Program-made: the position numbers and the translations under genes
Shown here: positions 1 to 9,834 of the stretch, piece after piece
Position numbering within the stretch: position 1 is the stretch's first letter
How the letters are laid out: each line of letters starts with the position of its first letter
The notes under the pieces: generated by a model
What the model was told of the DNA's origin: nothing
Databases searched by the model: none
The model's input: only the letters and a program-made list of their open reading frames with translations
Source of the DNA: Tenrec ecaudatus
Lineage: Eukaryota > Chordata > Mammalia > Afrosoricida > Tenrecidae
NCBI RefSeq assembly: GCF_050624435.1
Contig: NC_134536.1
Coordinates: 49,925,258-49,989,257, forward strand
DNA length: 64,000 nucleotides
Direction: 5' to 3'

Positions 1-582
1 TCACAACTGGACCAACAGGGAGCATCATAATAAGTGGAGAAAAGATTGAAGTTGTCTTGCTATAACCCGTGATCCATGCTCATGGACGTAGCAGTCAAAA
101 GATCATTGGGCAAATCTGCGCACAAGACCACTTAAAGGATTAAAAAGCAAGGATGTTAATTTCAGGATGAAGGTGAGCCTGATTTAAGCCATGGTATTTT
201 CAGTTGTCTCATATGCATATGAAAGTTGGACACGGACTAAGGAAGACCACAGAAAAAGAATCTGAGCATTAGCATTACGCTGCTGGCGAAGAATATTACA
301 AATGCTGAGGAATGACGGGCAGACTTCTTATTGAAAGCAAGGAGACTTTGTGTCATGCACATATTGGGGCATGTTATTGGGAGAAACCAGTCTCTGGTAA
401 AGTTGAAGGGCATCACAAAAGAGGGCGACTCTTGATGAGATGGATTGACACAGGGGCTTCAACAATGGGCTCAAACACACTAACAATGGTGACTCATTTT
501 AACATAATAAAGCTTCATTTTATGTGCTTACAATCGCTGTGAACCAGAACCGACTCCATGGAACCTAACAACAACAACAAAG
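1..582 (+). mobile_element. RTE-type LINE, 3' part (cut by window edge)
   Basis: Degenerate RTE (BovB-like) reverse-transcriptase LINE. The conceptual translation shows a broken form of the RTE region following the polymerase domain ('GEKIEVV' near 40-60, a CESWT-like stretch near 220, then 'MRWIDT' near 440). It ends with the family's tail (CAGAACCGACTCCATGG, then an AAC-rich run at 567-581). The coding frame is broken many times. The 5' part lies outside the window. The same family recurs many times here, always ending in the AAC-type tail. Confidence 0.8.
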
Positions 583-637
583 CAAGTGCACTTGACCAAT
601 GTCTTTTTTTTTTTTTTTTTCTGTTTACGCACTCGTG

Positions 638-824
638 CAGTGGTTCTCAACCTGTGGGTTGAGACCCCTTTGGAAATCAAACAACACTTTCACAGGGGTC
701 ACCTGATTCATAACAGTAGCAAAATTACAGTTATCAATTAGCAATAAAAATAGTTTTATGGTTGGGGGGGTCACTACAGCATGAAGACCTGTATTAAAGG
801 GTCGCGGAAGGTTGAGGATCACTG
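638..824 (+). mobile_element. SPIN hAT transposon, short non-autonomous copy
   Basis: Starts CAGTGGTTCTCAACCTGTGG and ends in the inverted counterpart (GAGGATCACTG). This is the terminal inverted repeat of the SPIN hAT family. The interior is only about 190 bp, so it is an internally deleted MITE. Flanking 8-mers CACTCGTG (630-637) and CTCTAGTG (825-832) agree at 6 of 8 positions, as expected for an aged 8-bp hAT target-site duplication. Confidence 0.85.
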
Positions 825-882
825 CTCTAGTGCCTTTAGGTAGTTGGTCTGTCTTAAATTCACATTTTATGGCTTAATTTTT

Positions 883-1658
883 TAAAAACTATTTATTAGG
901 GGCTCATACAACTCTTATCACAGTCCATACATATACATACATCAATTGTATAAAGCACATCTGTACATTCTTTGCCCTAATCATTTTCTTTTTTTTTTTC
1001 CTCTTTTCTTTTTTTACATTTTATTAGGGACTCATACAACTCTTATCACAATCCATACATATACATACATCAATTGTATAAAGCACATCCATACATTCCC
1101 TGCCCCAATCATTCTCAAAGCATTTGCTCTCCACTTAAGCCCTTTGCATCAGGTCCTCTTTTTTTTTCCCCTCCCTCCCCGCTCCCCACTCCCTCACGTG
1201 CCCTTGGTAATTTATACATCGCTATTTTGTCATATCTTGCCCTATCCGGAGTCTCCCTTCCCCGCCTTCTCTGCCGTCCATGTCCCAGGGAGGAGGTCAC
1301 ATGTGGATCCTTGTAATCAGTTCCCCCTTTCCAACTCACTTACCCTCCACTCTCCCACTATCGCCCCTCACACTCTTGGTCCTGAAGGTATCATCCACCC
1401 TGGATTCCCTGTGCCTCCAGCCCTAATATGTACGAGTGTACAACCTCTGCCCTATGCAGCCCTGCAAGGTAGAATTCGGATCATGGTAGTTGGGGGGAGG
1501 AAGCATCCAGGATCTGGGGGAAAGCTGTGTTCTTCATCGGTACTACCTCGCACCCTAATTAACCCATCTCCTGTCCTAAACCCCTCTATGAAGGGATCTC
1601 CATTGGCTGACACTTGGGCCCTGGGTCTCCACTCTGCACTTTCCCCTTCATTCAATAT

Positions 1659-1704
<46 letters not shown>

Positions 1705-3120
1705 ATGGTATATATATACATACATACACACATACACACACATACACATATATATATACATACATACACACATACATATATATACATATATACACACACA
1801 CACATATATATATTTTGCATGATGCCTTATACCTGGTCCCTTTGGCACCTCGTGATCGCACTGGCCGGTGTGCTTCTTCCATGTGGGCTTTTTTGCTTCT
1901 GAGCTAGATGGCCGCTTGTTCACCTTCAATCCTTTAAGACCCCAGACACTCTCTTTTGATAGCCGAGCACCATCAGCTTTCTTCGCCACATTTGCTTATG
2001 CACCCATTTGTCTTCAGCGATCCTATCATGGAGGTGTGCAGTTAATGATATGATTTTTTGTTCTTTGATGCCTGATAACTGATCCCTTTGGAACCACGTG
2101 ATCACACAAGTTGGTATGTTCTTCCATGTGGACTTTGTTGCTTCTGAGCTAGATGGCTGCTTGTTTATCTTCAACCCTTTAAGACCCCAGTCATTATCTC
2201 TTTTGATAGCTGGGCACCATCAGCTTTCTTCACCACATTTACTTGTTCACCCACTTTGGCTCCAGCCGTTGTGTCGGGAGAGTGAGCATCATAGAGTTCC
2301 AATTTAATAAAAGAAAGTATTCATGCATTGAGGGAGTGTTTGAGTAGAGGCCCAAGATCCTTACGCCACCTTAATACTTAACCTATAAATATAGACACAT
2401 AGATCTATTTCCCCATCCTCCTATATATATTTGCATGTACATATCTTTGTCTAGACCTCTGTAAATGCCCTTTGACTCCTAGCTCTTTCCTCCATCTCCC
2501 TTGACTTTCCTTCTGCCCCACTACCATGCTTCGCCGCCACCTGGGCTAGAGTATACCTCTTCTCTAAGCAACCTTACCCTTGATCATTTCCCACTAGGCC
2601 TGCCACTCCCCCCTCTCTACCATTTTGGGTCCCATGTTGTTCCCTTGTCCCTGTGTTTGTTAACACCACTTCCTTAACCCCCCTACCCCCCCACCCCAGG
2701 TCCCCCCGGAACTGTCGGTCCCGTTGTTTTTCCTCCAGATAGTTCATCCAGCCTGTCCTATTCAAACAGACCTGTGGAGACACTAACATGCACGAAAACA
2801 AGACAGAGGAAAACAAAGCAACAGTATACAGCCAGACAACAAAACAACAAAAACAAACCACTGACAAAGAACAAAACAAAACACTTCACAAAAGAAAAGC
2901 TTGTAGTTGGTTCAGGGATCGTTTGCTAGCCCTTAGGAGCTTTTTCCAGTCCAGTCTGTTGGGGCACCATGCCCTGGCCCCAAAGTCCACTTTCAACATT
3001 CCCTGGGGACCTTGCCACTCCATTCCCTTGCTGTTCCGCTGCACTCCCCCAGTGCTTTGCCTCGGTTTGGTGGGATCAGGTCAGGTGCAATTCCCACACT
3101 GTGTCTCCAGTGCTGTCCCC
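883..3120 (-). mobile_element. L1 LINE, 3' UTR copy with duplicated 3' tail
   Basis: L1 in minus orientation: the 3' end is on the left (TTTATTAGGGGCTCATACAA) and the body runs right through a long 3' UTR. A 17-bp target-site duplication (TTTATGGCTTAATTTTT) at 866-882 and 3121-3137 fixes the insertion. No ORF2 is reached; all 2.2 kb is 3' UTR. The last ~95 bp of the element occur twice (about 890-985 and 1013-1110), separated by a T-rich run. Its long apparent ORFs are chance ORFs through pyrimidine-rich and microsatellite sequence. Confidence 0.9.
1657..1815 (+). repeat. Compound TA / CATA / CA microsatellite inside the L1
   Basis: About 40 bp of (TA)n, then a second copy of the flanking word TTCAATATGG with TATATA, then interspersed CATA, CACA and TA runs. 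It interrupts L1 3'-UTR sequence where other copies in the window have a short AATGATATGA-like stretch, so it grew after or during insertion of this copy. Confidence 0.9.
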
Positions 3121-3321
3121 TTTATGGCTTAATTTTTACCACATGTGTACTGGATATAGAAGTACTCTCATGAGATTTAACAATATTATTTTATTTAGTT
3201 TAATTTTAATTAAATTTTATAATGTTATTTTTTATAAACATTATTAAAACACACACGCAAATGACCTTTTGCCTTGGCACACAAAGCCAATGGCCAATGA
3301 TGGCTAATGAAATATCTCAGA

Positions 3322-3525
3322 ACCACAGAACCCTGGATAGTGTAGTAGGCTATGCACTGGGATGCTAACCCCAAGGCCAGAATTTTGATCCCACCATCCA
3401 CTCCTCCAGAGAAATAGGAGACTTTCTGTCCGTATAAAGATTTACAGCCTCAGAATCCCACAGGGGTAGGTCTTTTCTGTCCTATAGGTTACTATGGGTT
3501 AGAATTGACTCAATGGCAGTACACT
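3322..3525 (+). mobile_element. AfroSINE
   Basis: tRNA-derived afrotherian SINE, strongly mutated. The head is a diverged 'GGAGCCCTGGTGGC' motif (about 3328). The middle is 'AAAGATTTACAGCCTCAG' and the 3' tail is 'TTACTATGGGTTAGAATTGA' with CTCAATGGCAG. It is an old fixed copy with no coding capacity. Confidence 0.8.
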
Positions 3526-3814
3526 TTCCCCCCTTAAGTATAATTATGACCTATTTTTCTTTTCAAGAAGATATCTCAAAGCAAAAACTTGTCTGAATAA
3601 TTATTTTAAAGAAATGAAAAAAGAAAGAAATGGAATCATTTATCTCTTTAATGTAACTGAGTGATCTATTGATGTATTTGATTCACTAAGATCTTTTCAT
3701 TATGGGATGAGACAGTCACGGTATTGTGGCACCTTGTTTGGGCTATCAGTGGCTTGGGAAATTTAATAGGTCACCACAGTCAGCATCAGTAAGGACACTA
3801 TCATTGGTCCAGAT

Positions 3815-4190
3815 GTCAAGGCATGGGCAATATGAGGTCAAACAGAGAAGCAGAACTGAGACTATGAGACTCTGAAGCACACCAATGGGCTGGCTTCCTA
3901 ACCCATGAAGGCAGAGGCCCAGGGATCACATAGCGGAGAGGCTGAACACTATAGAGAGACTTGCCTACTGGCTAAAGAGAGGTATTGCCACAGACCAATG
4001 ACAGTATCCTTACCAATCCTGAGTGGTGGTAAGCTTCCCTAACAAACCCCGTTTGTCATTAGTATTCTCTGTGAGTTCTGTGTGGCATTGCAATGCATTC
4101 TTGACCCCATTAGAGAAGTCGAGTGCAGTGGGAGGAGTGGTGGGTCAGAGTAAGATCAAAAAGGATGGACAGTGGAAGCATGTCTGACCT
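3815..4190 (+). repeat. Possible solo LTR (unclassified)
   Basis: A block around AACAAACCCCGTTTGTCATT, TTCTCTGTGAGTTCTGTGTG and GGCATTGCAATGC resembles the poly(A)/R-U5 region of an endogenous retroviral LTR. No internal retroviral genes flank it. Ends and target-site duplication could not be fixed. It could instead be another dispersed repeat. Confidence 0.3.
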
Positions 4191-4332
4191 CTTCCTTATG
4201 ATGATGGGGTGACTCTCCTCCCGTGTATATCAGAGGGGTTCAGATATGTTCCCCAGGCCGTTTTCAAGTGGTTTTACCTTTTTAAAAGACACTCCCCCTC
4301 CAATAAAAAGAAATAAAATAAAAAATAAAAAG

Positions 4333-4528
4333 CAAACTAAATTCATTTCCATTGGGTCCATTTGTACTGATAACAACCCTATTGGACCGGGTACAACTGC
4401 TCTGTGGGGTTCTGAGGCTATAAACCGTTAGAGGAAGAGAGCGCCTCATCTTCCTCTCTCAAAGTGGCTGGTGAGTGAGTTAGCAGCCCAACTGGAAACC
4501 ACTCCGCCACCAGGGCTCCTTCCAGAGA
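4333..4528 (-). mobile_element. AfroSINE
   Basis: Reverse-oriented copy. The left end is the complement of the tail (TTCCATTGGGTCCATTTGTA) and the right end is the complement of the head (CCGCCACCAGGGCTCCTT). It is near full length with about 20-25% apparent divergence. Confidence 0.85.
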
Positions 4529-4529
4529 A

Positions 4530-6260
4530 AACAGTCTATGACACAGGCCAGCTGTATTCAGTAAAGGAGATAAATAATGACTCTCCACACTGCTACATAG
4601 GCCTCATAATAGAATTTATAGTCACCATGTCAAAAGATATAATATCCAGGAGTCAAAACTGCTTTTATAAAGAGAACCACAAACACTCGCTGAAAAGTCA
4701 TTTCACCCACTTCTGGCAAGATGCTACCCACGTCCATTATATAGCTTTCTCTCTCTTTCTAAGTAGTGGGGCATATGCATCTTAGACAAGATTGCATTTT
4801 TAAGAACTTGTTGCTGTGAGAGCAGTTTGGATCAAAGGAGCTAAGAGGGTTCAATTAAGTGCCCTTCAGTATAATGGCATTCACTGTCTTTGCCTTCTCA
4901 AATAGGTTTTATATCCCTTGCAATAATTTTACAGACATAATAAAAATGGTGTTAATAGCCTTTTCATCGTTTAAACTGTCTTCCTTTGATAGTTTCATTA
5001 TTTCTTCTGATAAATTCATCCTAGAAAGAGAATGGGGTATGGTAAGGGAAGTGGAAAATATTTTGATTAATATGAACATATACAGCATCAATGTTTATTT
5101 TACTAGTAATTGCACTAAGGGTATTTTAAAAAGAGTTAGCAAAAATATACCAAGATAATTTTTCTAGAAACTTAAAATTGCATTTTCTGCAATGTTAAAC
5201 AAAAGTACAGATGGCTCATACTTGTTTTCTCATCATATCTCTCTTCCTTATGTTTGAAGTGTAGAAAATTCCCTAGGAAACAAATAGGTCTTACATAACT
5301 AAAAGTCAAGCAATAGATTTTAAACTTTAACAAACACAGAAAGTATAATTTAAAATAAATCAGTAGAAAACTTCAGATTTCATAAAATATTTACCATAAT
5401 AATAAATGGGCATTGTTTAACAAATAAAAACTAACACTAAAAAGTTAATCTCTAAGTATGTAAATTATATGCCAATAAAGCTTGTTGGGGAAAAGAAGTT
5501 CAGATGAGAATGAATTGCCATTTTCCTATAAAATTAGTAAAAAACACTGAGAAAGGTATGGATAGACCCTTTTATAATGTTACTTGGTGTATACATAATG
5601 AATTTTAGATAGTCATTTAGCTATAAAGCTTCATATGTCTATATGTCTATATTCATTTTATTAGTCGATTGGTTGAAGGTTGTAAGTGATAGAAATGTCC
5701 ACCTCACACCTGCTTAAGGCCAGCAGGGAGTTGTGTCAGAGCCTCAGGGTGAATTCTGCTACTGAATTTATCAGTATTCTGCTTCTTTCATCACTACCTG
5801 TTGTTTTTTCTGGATTAGCATCCTACCAGAGCAGGCGCTCTCCAGCAGTTGTTGGGCGATAGTGTTCACATCACACCAGGTTCTCCCTTCATATCTTCAA
5901 ATTCGTTGTGAGTCATAGAGGACCGTGTAGAATTTAGCAAAATCCCTAATAAAAGAGGATGACTTTTCAAAGAGCTCAGGGCTCAGCCTGATGCTTGAGT
6001 TGGGGTATCACAGCCAATCCTAAACCAATCGTTACAGGCTGGGAGATAAGATGCGCTGATTGCCAATCTGGGTCTTACATTCACCTTTAGAATAGATATG
6101 GAGTCTTCCATTTTCAAATCACTGAACATAGTGGGCTACAGGATTAAGTCTCCAAAAGAAGGAGAAATGAGGGTTGGTAAGAAAAAGCAACAGATACTCA
6201 CTACAGCACATGGTTTCTCCCTTTAACACTCCTGTAAATCAGTGCTCATGGTTAGATGCA
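4530..6260. other. No recognised feature (unique, AT-rich)
   Basis: No gene, intact ORF or confidently named repeat. The stretch is AT-rich with mixed complexity. 5,690-5,990 is less AT-rich and may be an ancient, unrecognised repeat. Short ORFs here have no recognisable domains. Confidence 0.6.
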
Positions 6261-6577
6261 GATATTTACATAAAACATTTATTACAGATTTATCTACAAA
6301 AAAACTGAATTTTTTTCAAAGCTGTTTAATTTTTTTTACAAAACAACTTTATCACCTTCAAAGTACTCTCCATTACACTTACTCAAATCTGCAATTCCAT
6401 TCTTGGAAACATTTTTCAGACTCATCTGTTTGGATGGCTGACAGCAGCTCCCCTGCTTCACCTCTTCGGTGTCATCAAATCACTGTCTTTTCATGTTCTT
6501 CTTCATTTGTGGAAACAAAAAGAAGTTTCATGGAGTGAAGTCAGGTGAGTAAGATTTGTGGGGCAAGAAAGGTGAGG

Positions 6578-7082
6578 TAGTTTATTGTGCCAACCTGGCC
6601 GATAAGCACATGTGGGGTTAATTGAAGGGCAGAAGGATAAATGGCTTAGTGAGCCTCACCTTTTTAGTTCTGGGGTCTCTTGCTTTGTGATGGTTGGACC
6701 AGGGTACAGCTGCCTTAGCCAGTTCCCTGCTTCAGCTGGCAAGGTGCACTTCCTGCAAGACACCCCTAAGGAGAAGCTGCCTGGACCTACTCCGATGCAG
6801 CCCTGTGTGCTGGAGCAGTCATGTGGAGATCCCTGTCAGCACTGAGATGCTTACACAATCATTGATTTGGCTTTCCCCCAGCAGTTGGCATCATTGCGTG
6901 TGTTTTGTGAGATGGAGGAGGACTTTGTGGACTGGTGTCGGACAAATGGGCTAATGTTGGACTTGTGGGCTTGGGCAGCACTGGGTTGGGATGTTTTCTT
7001 GATGTGCACTTACCCTTTATGTAAAACTCTCTCTTATATGTTTCTGTGGATTTGTTTCTCTAATGTAACCAGACTAACACAA
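6578..7082 (+). mobile_element. LTR-like dispersed repeat (copy 1) inside the mariner
   Basis: About 505 bp with one end TAGTTTATTGTGCCAACCTG and the other TTCTCTAATGTAACCAGACT-AACACA. The 4-mer GAGG flanks both sides (6574-6577, 7083-7086). Related copies lie at 9,835-11,131 and 19,652-20,252 in the opposite orientation. Terminal TG...CA and length suggest a solo LTR, but no internal retroviral sequence is seen, so the class is uncertain. Confidence 0.6.
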
Positions 7083-7232
7083 GAGGCATGATGTGTTTTG
7101 CAAATACTGGTGCACTGAGATGGCTGCATGAGCAGGTGCATTGTCCTGGTGGCAAAACCAGCCCCCCTGTCTGCCACAAATCAGGTGGTTTTTGTTACAT
7201 ACTGTTATGATATCTTTTCAGAACCTCTAAAT

Positions 7233-8059
7233 CAGCAGTTCTAACCTGTGAGTTGTTACCTCTTTGGGGGTCGAACGACCACCTGAAAACTCATATTTCC
7301 GCTGGTCTTAGAGACCAAGACACTGCTCCTCTATCCATCTCCAGGTGGGTCCACCCACATGCAGATACACCCACATGGGCGTACCTGGCATGATGACATC
7401 ATGTGCCAACCCTATCACATACAACCCATACAAAAGCAGGTGTATGTGGCAGGGTTGGTGCCATAATGCACTTATGCGGGCCAGTTACACATGTGTAGAG
7501 AGCAGCTACTGTGTAGATAGCAGATACTCTGTTAAAAAGCAGCTACTGTGTTGAAAGCAGCAGCAGGTAAAACGACACTTCATGAATTATAATTACTAGG
7601 TAAATGTTGTGGAAGATGATCTTCGTTGTGCTCTTGCAAATACTGCCCTGAGAATTTCTGATCTGGTGAGAAAGAAGCTATCTCAACCTTCACACAGACA
7701 TTGGCATTTTACACATACTGTTGCAAAATGTAGCAATGTAGTTTACTGTTGATATATTAAGATTGTTACCCATGCTACCCATGTTTCAAGACAAAATTTC
7801 ATTTATTTGTAATTAGAAATAAATATTTCAAAACATATAATTACATATTGTTTTTGTGATTAATCACTATACTTTAATTATATTCAATTTATAACAATGA
7901 AAATACATTCTGCATAATATATATTTACATTACAATTCATAAAAGTAGCAACATTACAGTTATGAAGTAACAATGAAAATAATTTTATGGTTGTGGGGTT
8001 ACTACAACATGAGAAACTGTTTTAAAGAGTCACAGCATTAGGAAGGTGGAGAGCTACTA
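7233..8059 (+). mobile_element. SPIN hAT transposon, longer copy with transposase 3' remnant
   Basis: Begins CAGCAGTTCTAACCTGTGAG and ends in the inverted repeat (GTGGAGAGCTACTA). The 8-bp duplication CTCTAAAT (7225-7232) / CTCTTAAT (8060-8067) matches at 7 of 8 positions. The 5' third has the SPIN-specific GC-rich leader (CTCCTCTATCCATCTCCAGG, 7325-7344). At 7,611-7,700 a frame reads VEDDLRCALANTALRISDLV followed by RKKLSQPSH, the typical extreme C-terminus of a hAT transposase. The expected stop is mutated to an Arg codon. The rest of the transposase is deleted, so this is a non-autonomous derivative. Confidence 0.88.
7611..7702 (+). pseudogene. Remnant of SPIN transposase C-terminus
   Basis: Thirty residues ending KKLSQPSH correspond to the conserved tail of hAT-family transposases, which mediates dimerisation. 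Only this last segment is retained; the DDE catalytic region is absent. The codon after the terminal His reads AGA where a stop is expected. No activity is possible from this fragment. Confidence 0.65.
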
Positions 8060-8539
8060 CTCTTAATAGAAAGCTGGATTAACAGTCTGACCTGGTGGAA
8101 TGAACTCCAAACGCACCACGAGTCAACATTTTTGTTCATTCAGGAAGTTGACAGAAGTCCAGAAGAAGAGTTGTCATCAGTCAATATTCACCTTTTTTGA
8201 AACAAGAAAACCACTTGTACTCTTGCATTGTCCCCATAGACCTGTCCTTGTAAGCTGTGTTTTACAGTTTCTGTGGCATTTTCCTAGTGCAGGAAACAAA
8301 ATTTCAGAGCTGCGTACTGTTCTATTAAATTGATCATCACACACACACAAAACGAGGTTTGAGCAAAACTGCGTTTACAAAAAAATTCCCTGTGACCATA
8401 GAGAACCTTCCTTGGAGATGCCACTGAGTGCACTTATTCAGTGAGAGTTGCTTGATGTTTGCCTTGTGGGAAAAATGCATACCATGAAAGCTCTGCCCAG
8501 TGGAGCTTTATTCTGTTTTTGTTTTTTTTTTGGTATAAT

Positions 8540-8940
8540 ACTAGTATAATACTGACCAGTTACAGCAATGAAAACAAACCCTGCCCAATCCTATTGTCCA
8601 ACAACAGGGGCCTTGTGCGAATTAAGAAATGGAAAGTTTATTGACAACTATTAAAATTATGTTTCAAACAGTTTATAGTTCTATGAGGAAAAGATATTTT
8701 ATCATATAAAGCCCAAAAGCAGAAAATAAGATACTACATGCAGTCTGACCTCAGCACTGTAAAAAATGCACAGGAATCAAAACCCCTGAAAATCTATAAT
8801 AACAATAATTTGCTCTAAAAACGATTGGAATTTGCTTATTTGTGAAACAATGATTTCTCAAGTGCTTATTTTATTTTTACCTTGAATATATTTGATTTTA
8901 TAATTTCCATGGATATGCTCAAGTATAGTAACAATTATGC
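8540..8940. other. No recognised feature
   Basis: AT-rich sequence between the mariner end and an RTE tail. No ORF with a recognisable domain and no named repeat seen. Confidence 0.55.
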
Positions 8941-8944
8941 TAAT

Positions 8945-9040
8945 GATCCAGGACCAGGCAGTGTTTTATTCTGTGGCATGGAGAACCTCTGAGAGTAAGA
9001 GTTGACTGATGGCACCTAACAACAAACAAACAAACAAATA
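8945..9040 (+). mobile_element. RTE LINE 3' tail fragment
   Basis: Short piece of the RTE terminal region (GACCAGGCAGTGTTTTATTC, then TGATGGCACCTAACAAC), followed by an (AAAC)n tail. It is a severely 5'-truncated insertion. Confidence 0.8.
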
Positions 9041-9041
9041 T

Positions 9042-9520
9042 ATATACATTGAGCAAATAGAAAACATACTGCATTGACATGAACTCTGCGTAAAACCTTG
9101 TGATATTTTAAGCATCATTTTTAACTGCTTTCAGGCATATTGTTTCATTTAATGTGTCGTTAGGAAATCAGTTGTCAGCTCTATTTGCTCCAGGAGGGTA
9201 TTGTTCTAGAGGAGACAAATAAGACCTGTTAAGTGAGTGATTTCTGAGTAACTTATTTTTCAATTCGTCCTATCAGCTATAAGTTTTTGGACAGATTAAA
9301 AAATTAACCCTAAAGGAATTCCCTAATTCTAAATCATCATGGGTCAGTGAATAAGTTTTTGCAGTGTTTGGAATATGTTAATTATTCTTTGCTTGCTTTT
9401 AGTAAATGAGGAGCTAAATGAATATCAGCAAGTCACTGTGTGTAAAGAAGTTATGCATAGATAGTGGAGTATCCAACTGCAGTCATAAAATAATTTATGT
9501 ACCTGGTCTTGAAGAAATAT
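9042..9520. other. No confident feature; possible MIR-like fragment
   Basis: AT-rich unique sequence. 9,110-9,180 (GGCATATTGTTTCATTTAAT) weakly recalls a MIR/L2 fragment, but the match is too short to call. Confidence 0.4.
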
Positions 9521-9527
9521 TTCAGAT

Positions 9528-9785
9528 TTGAGACTCTGTGTCTTGTATTTGGACATGTTATCAGGAGGGACCATTTCCTGGAGATAGACATCATGAAAAT
9601 AGAGGTAGTGCAGAAGGTAAAGAAGGTCAGCCAAGAAAACCCAGGAACATCCTCCAGGAGATGGATTGGTGGCTGAAAAGTGCCCACGCACAGCAATGCT
9701 TGTGCAGGACTGGACAGCATTTCACCCTGCTATGCTTGAGCTCACATGAGTCAGAACTGGGTCAGTGGTACCTAATCACACCAGC
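9528..9785 (+). mobile_element. RTE LINE 3' fragment
   Basis: Matches the last ~250 bp of the RTE family: GGACATGTTATCAGGAGGGA at 9553, a basic, broken coding stretch (KEGQPRKPRN), and the tail AGTCAGAACTGGGTCAGTGG. Frames are disrupted. Confidence 0.75.
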
Positions 9786-9834
9786 TATCTATGCTTAGAT
9801 ACATCATTAATGACAGAGCATAATACTCAATACT

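Larger units (their letters stand above)
6265..8535 (-). mobile_element. Mariner DNA transposon, interrupted by two later insertions
   Basis: Reverse-oriented relative of the mariner at 56,242-57,496. The match is read from TTTTTTTACAAAACAA near 6,335 through ACTCTCCATTACACTTAC near 6,365. It resumes at 7,087 (GTCTGCCACAAATCAGG near 7,170) and again at 8,068 (CCTGGTGGAATGAACTCC near 8,092). It ends near 8,535 in the complement of the 5' region. The transposase frame is destroyed. An LTR-like element (6,578-7,082) and a SPIN (7,233-8,059) sit inside. Without them about 0.93 kb remain of roughly 1.25 kb, so internal deletions have also occurred. Confidence 0.8.

Noticed and set aside
946..1902. 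318-codon + strand ORF, the longest apart from L1 ORF2
   Set aside because: It is antisense L1 3' UTR plus a microsatellite (low-complexity His/Tyr/Ile runs); no domain and no conservation expected.
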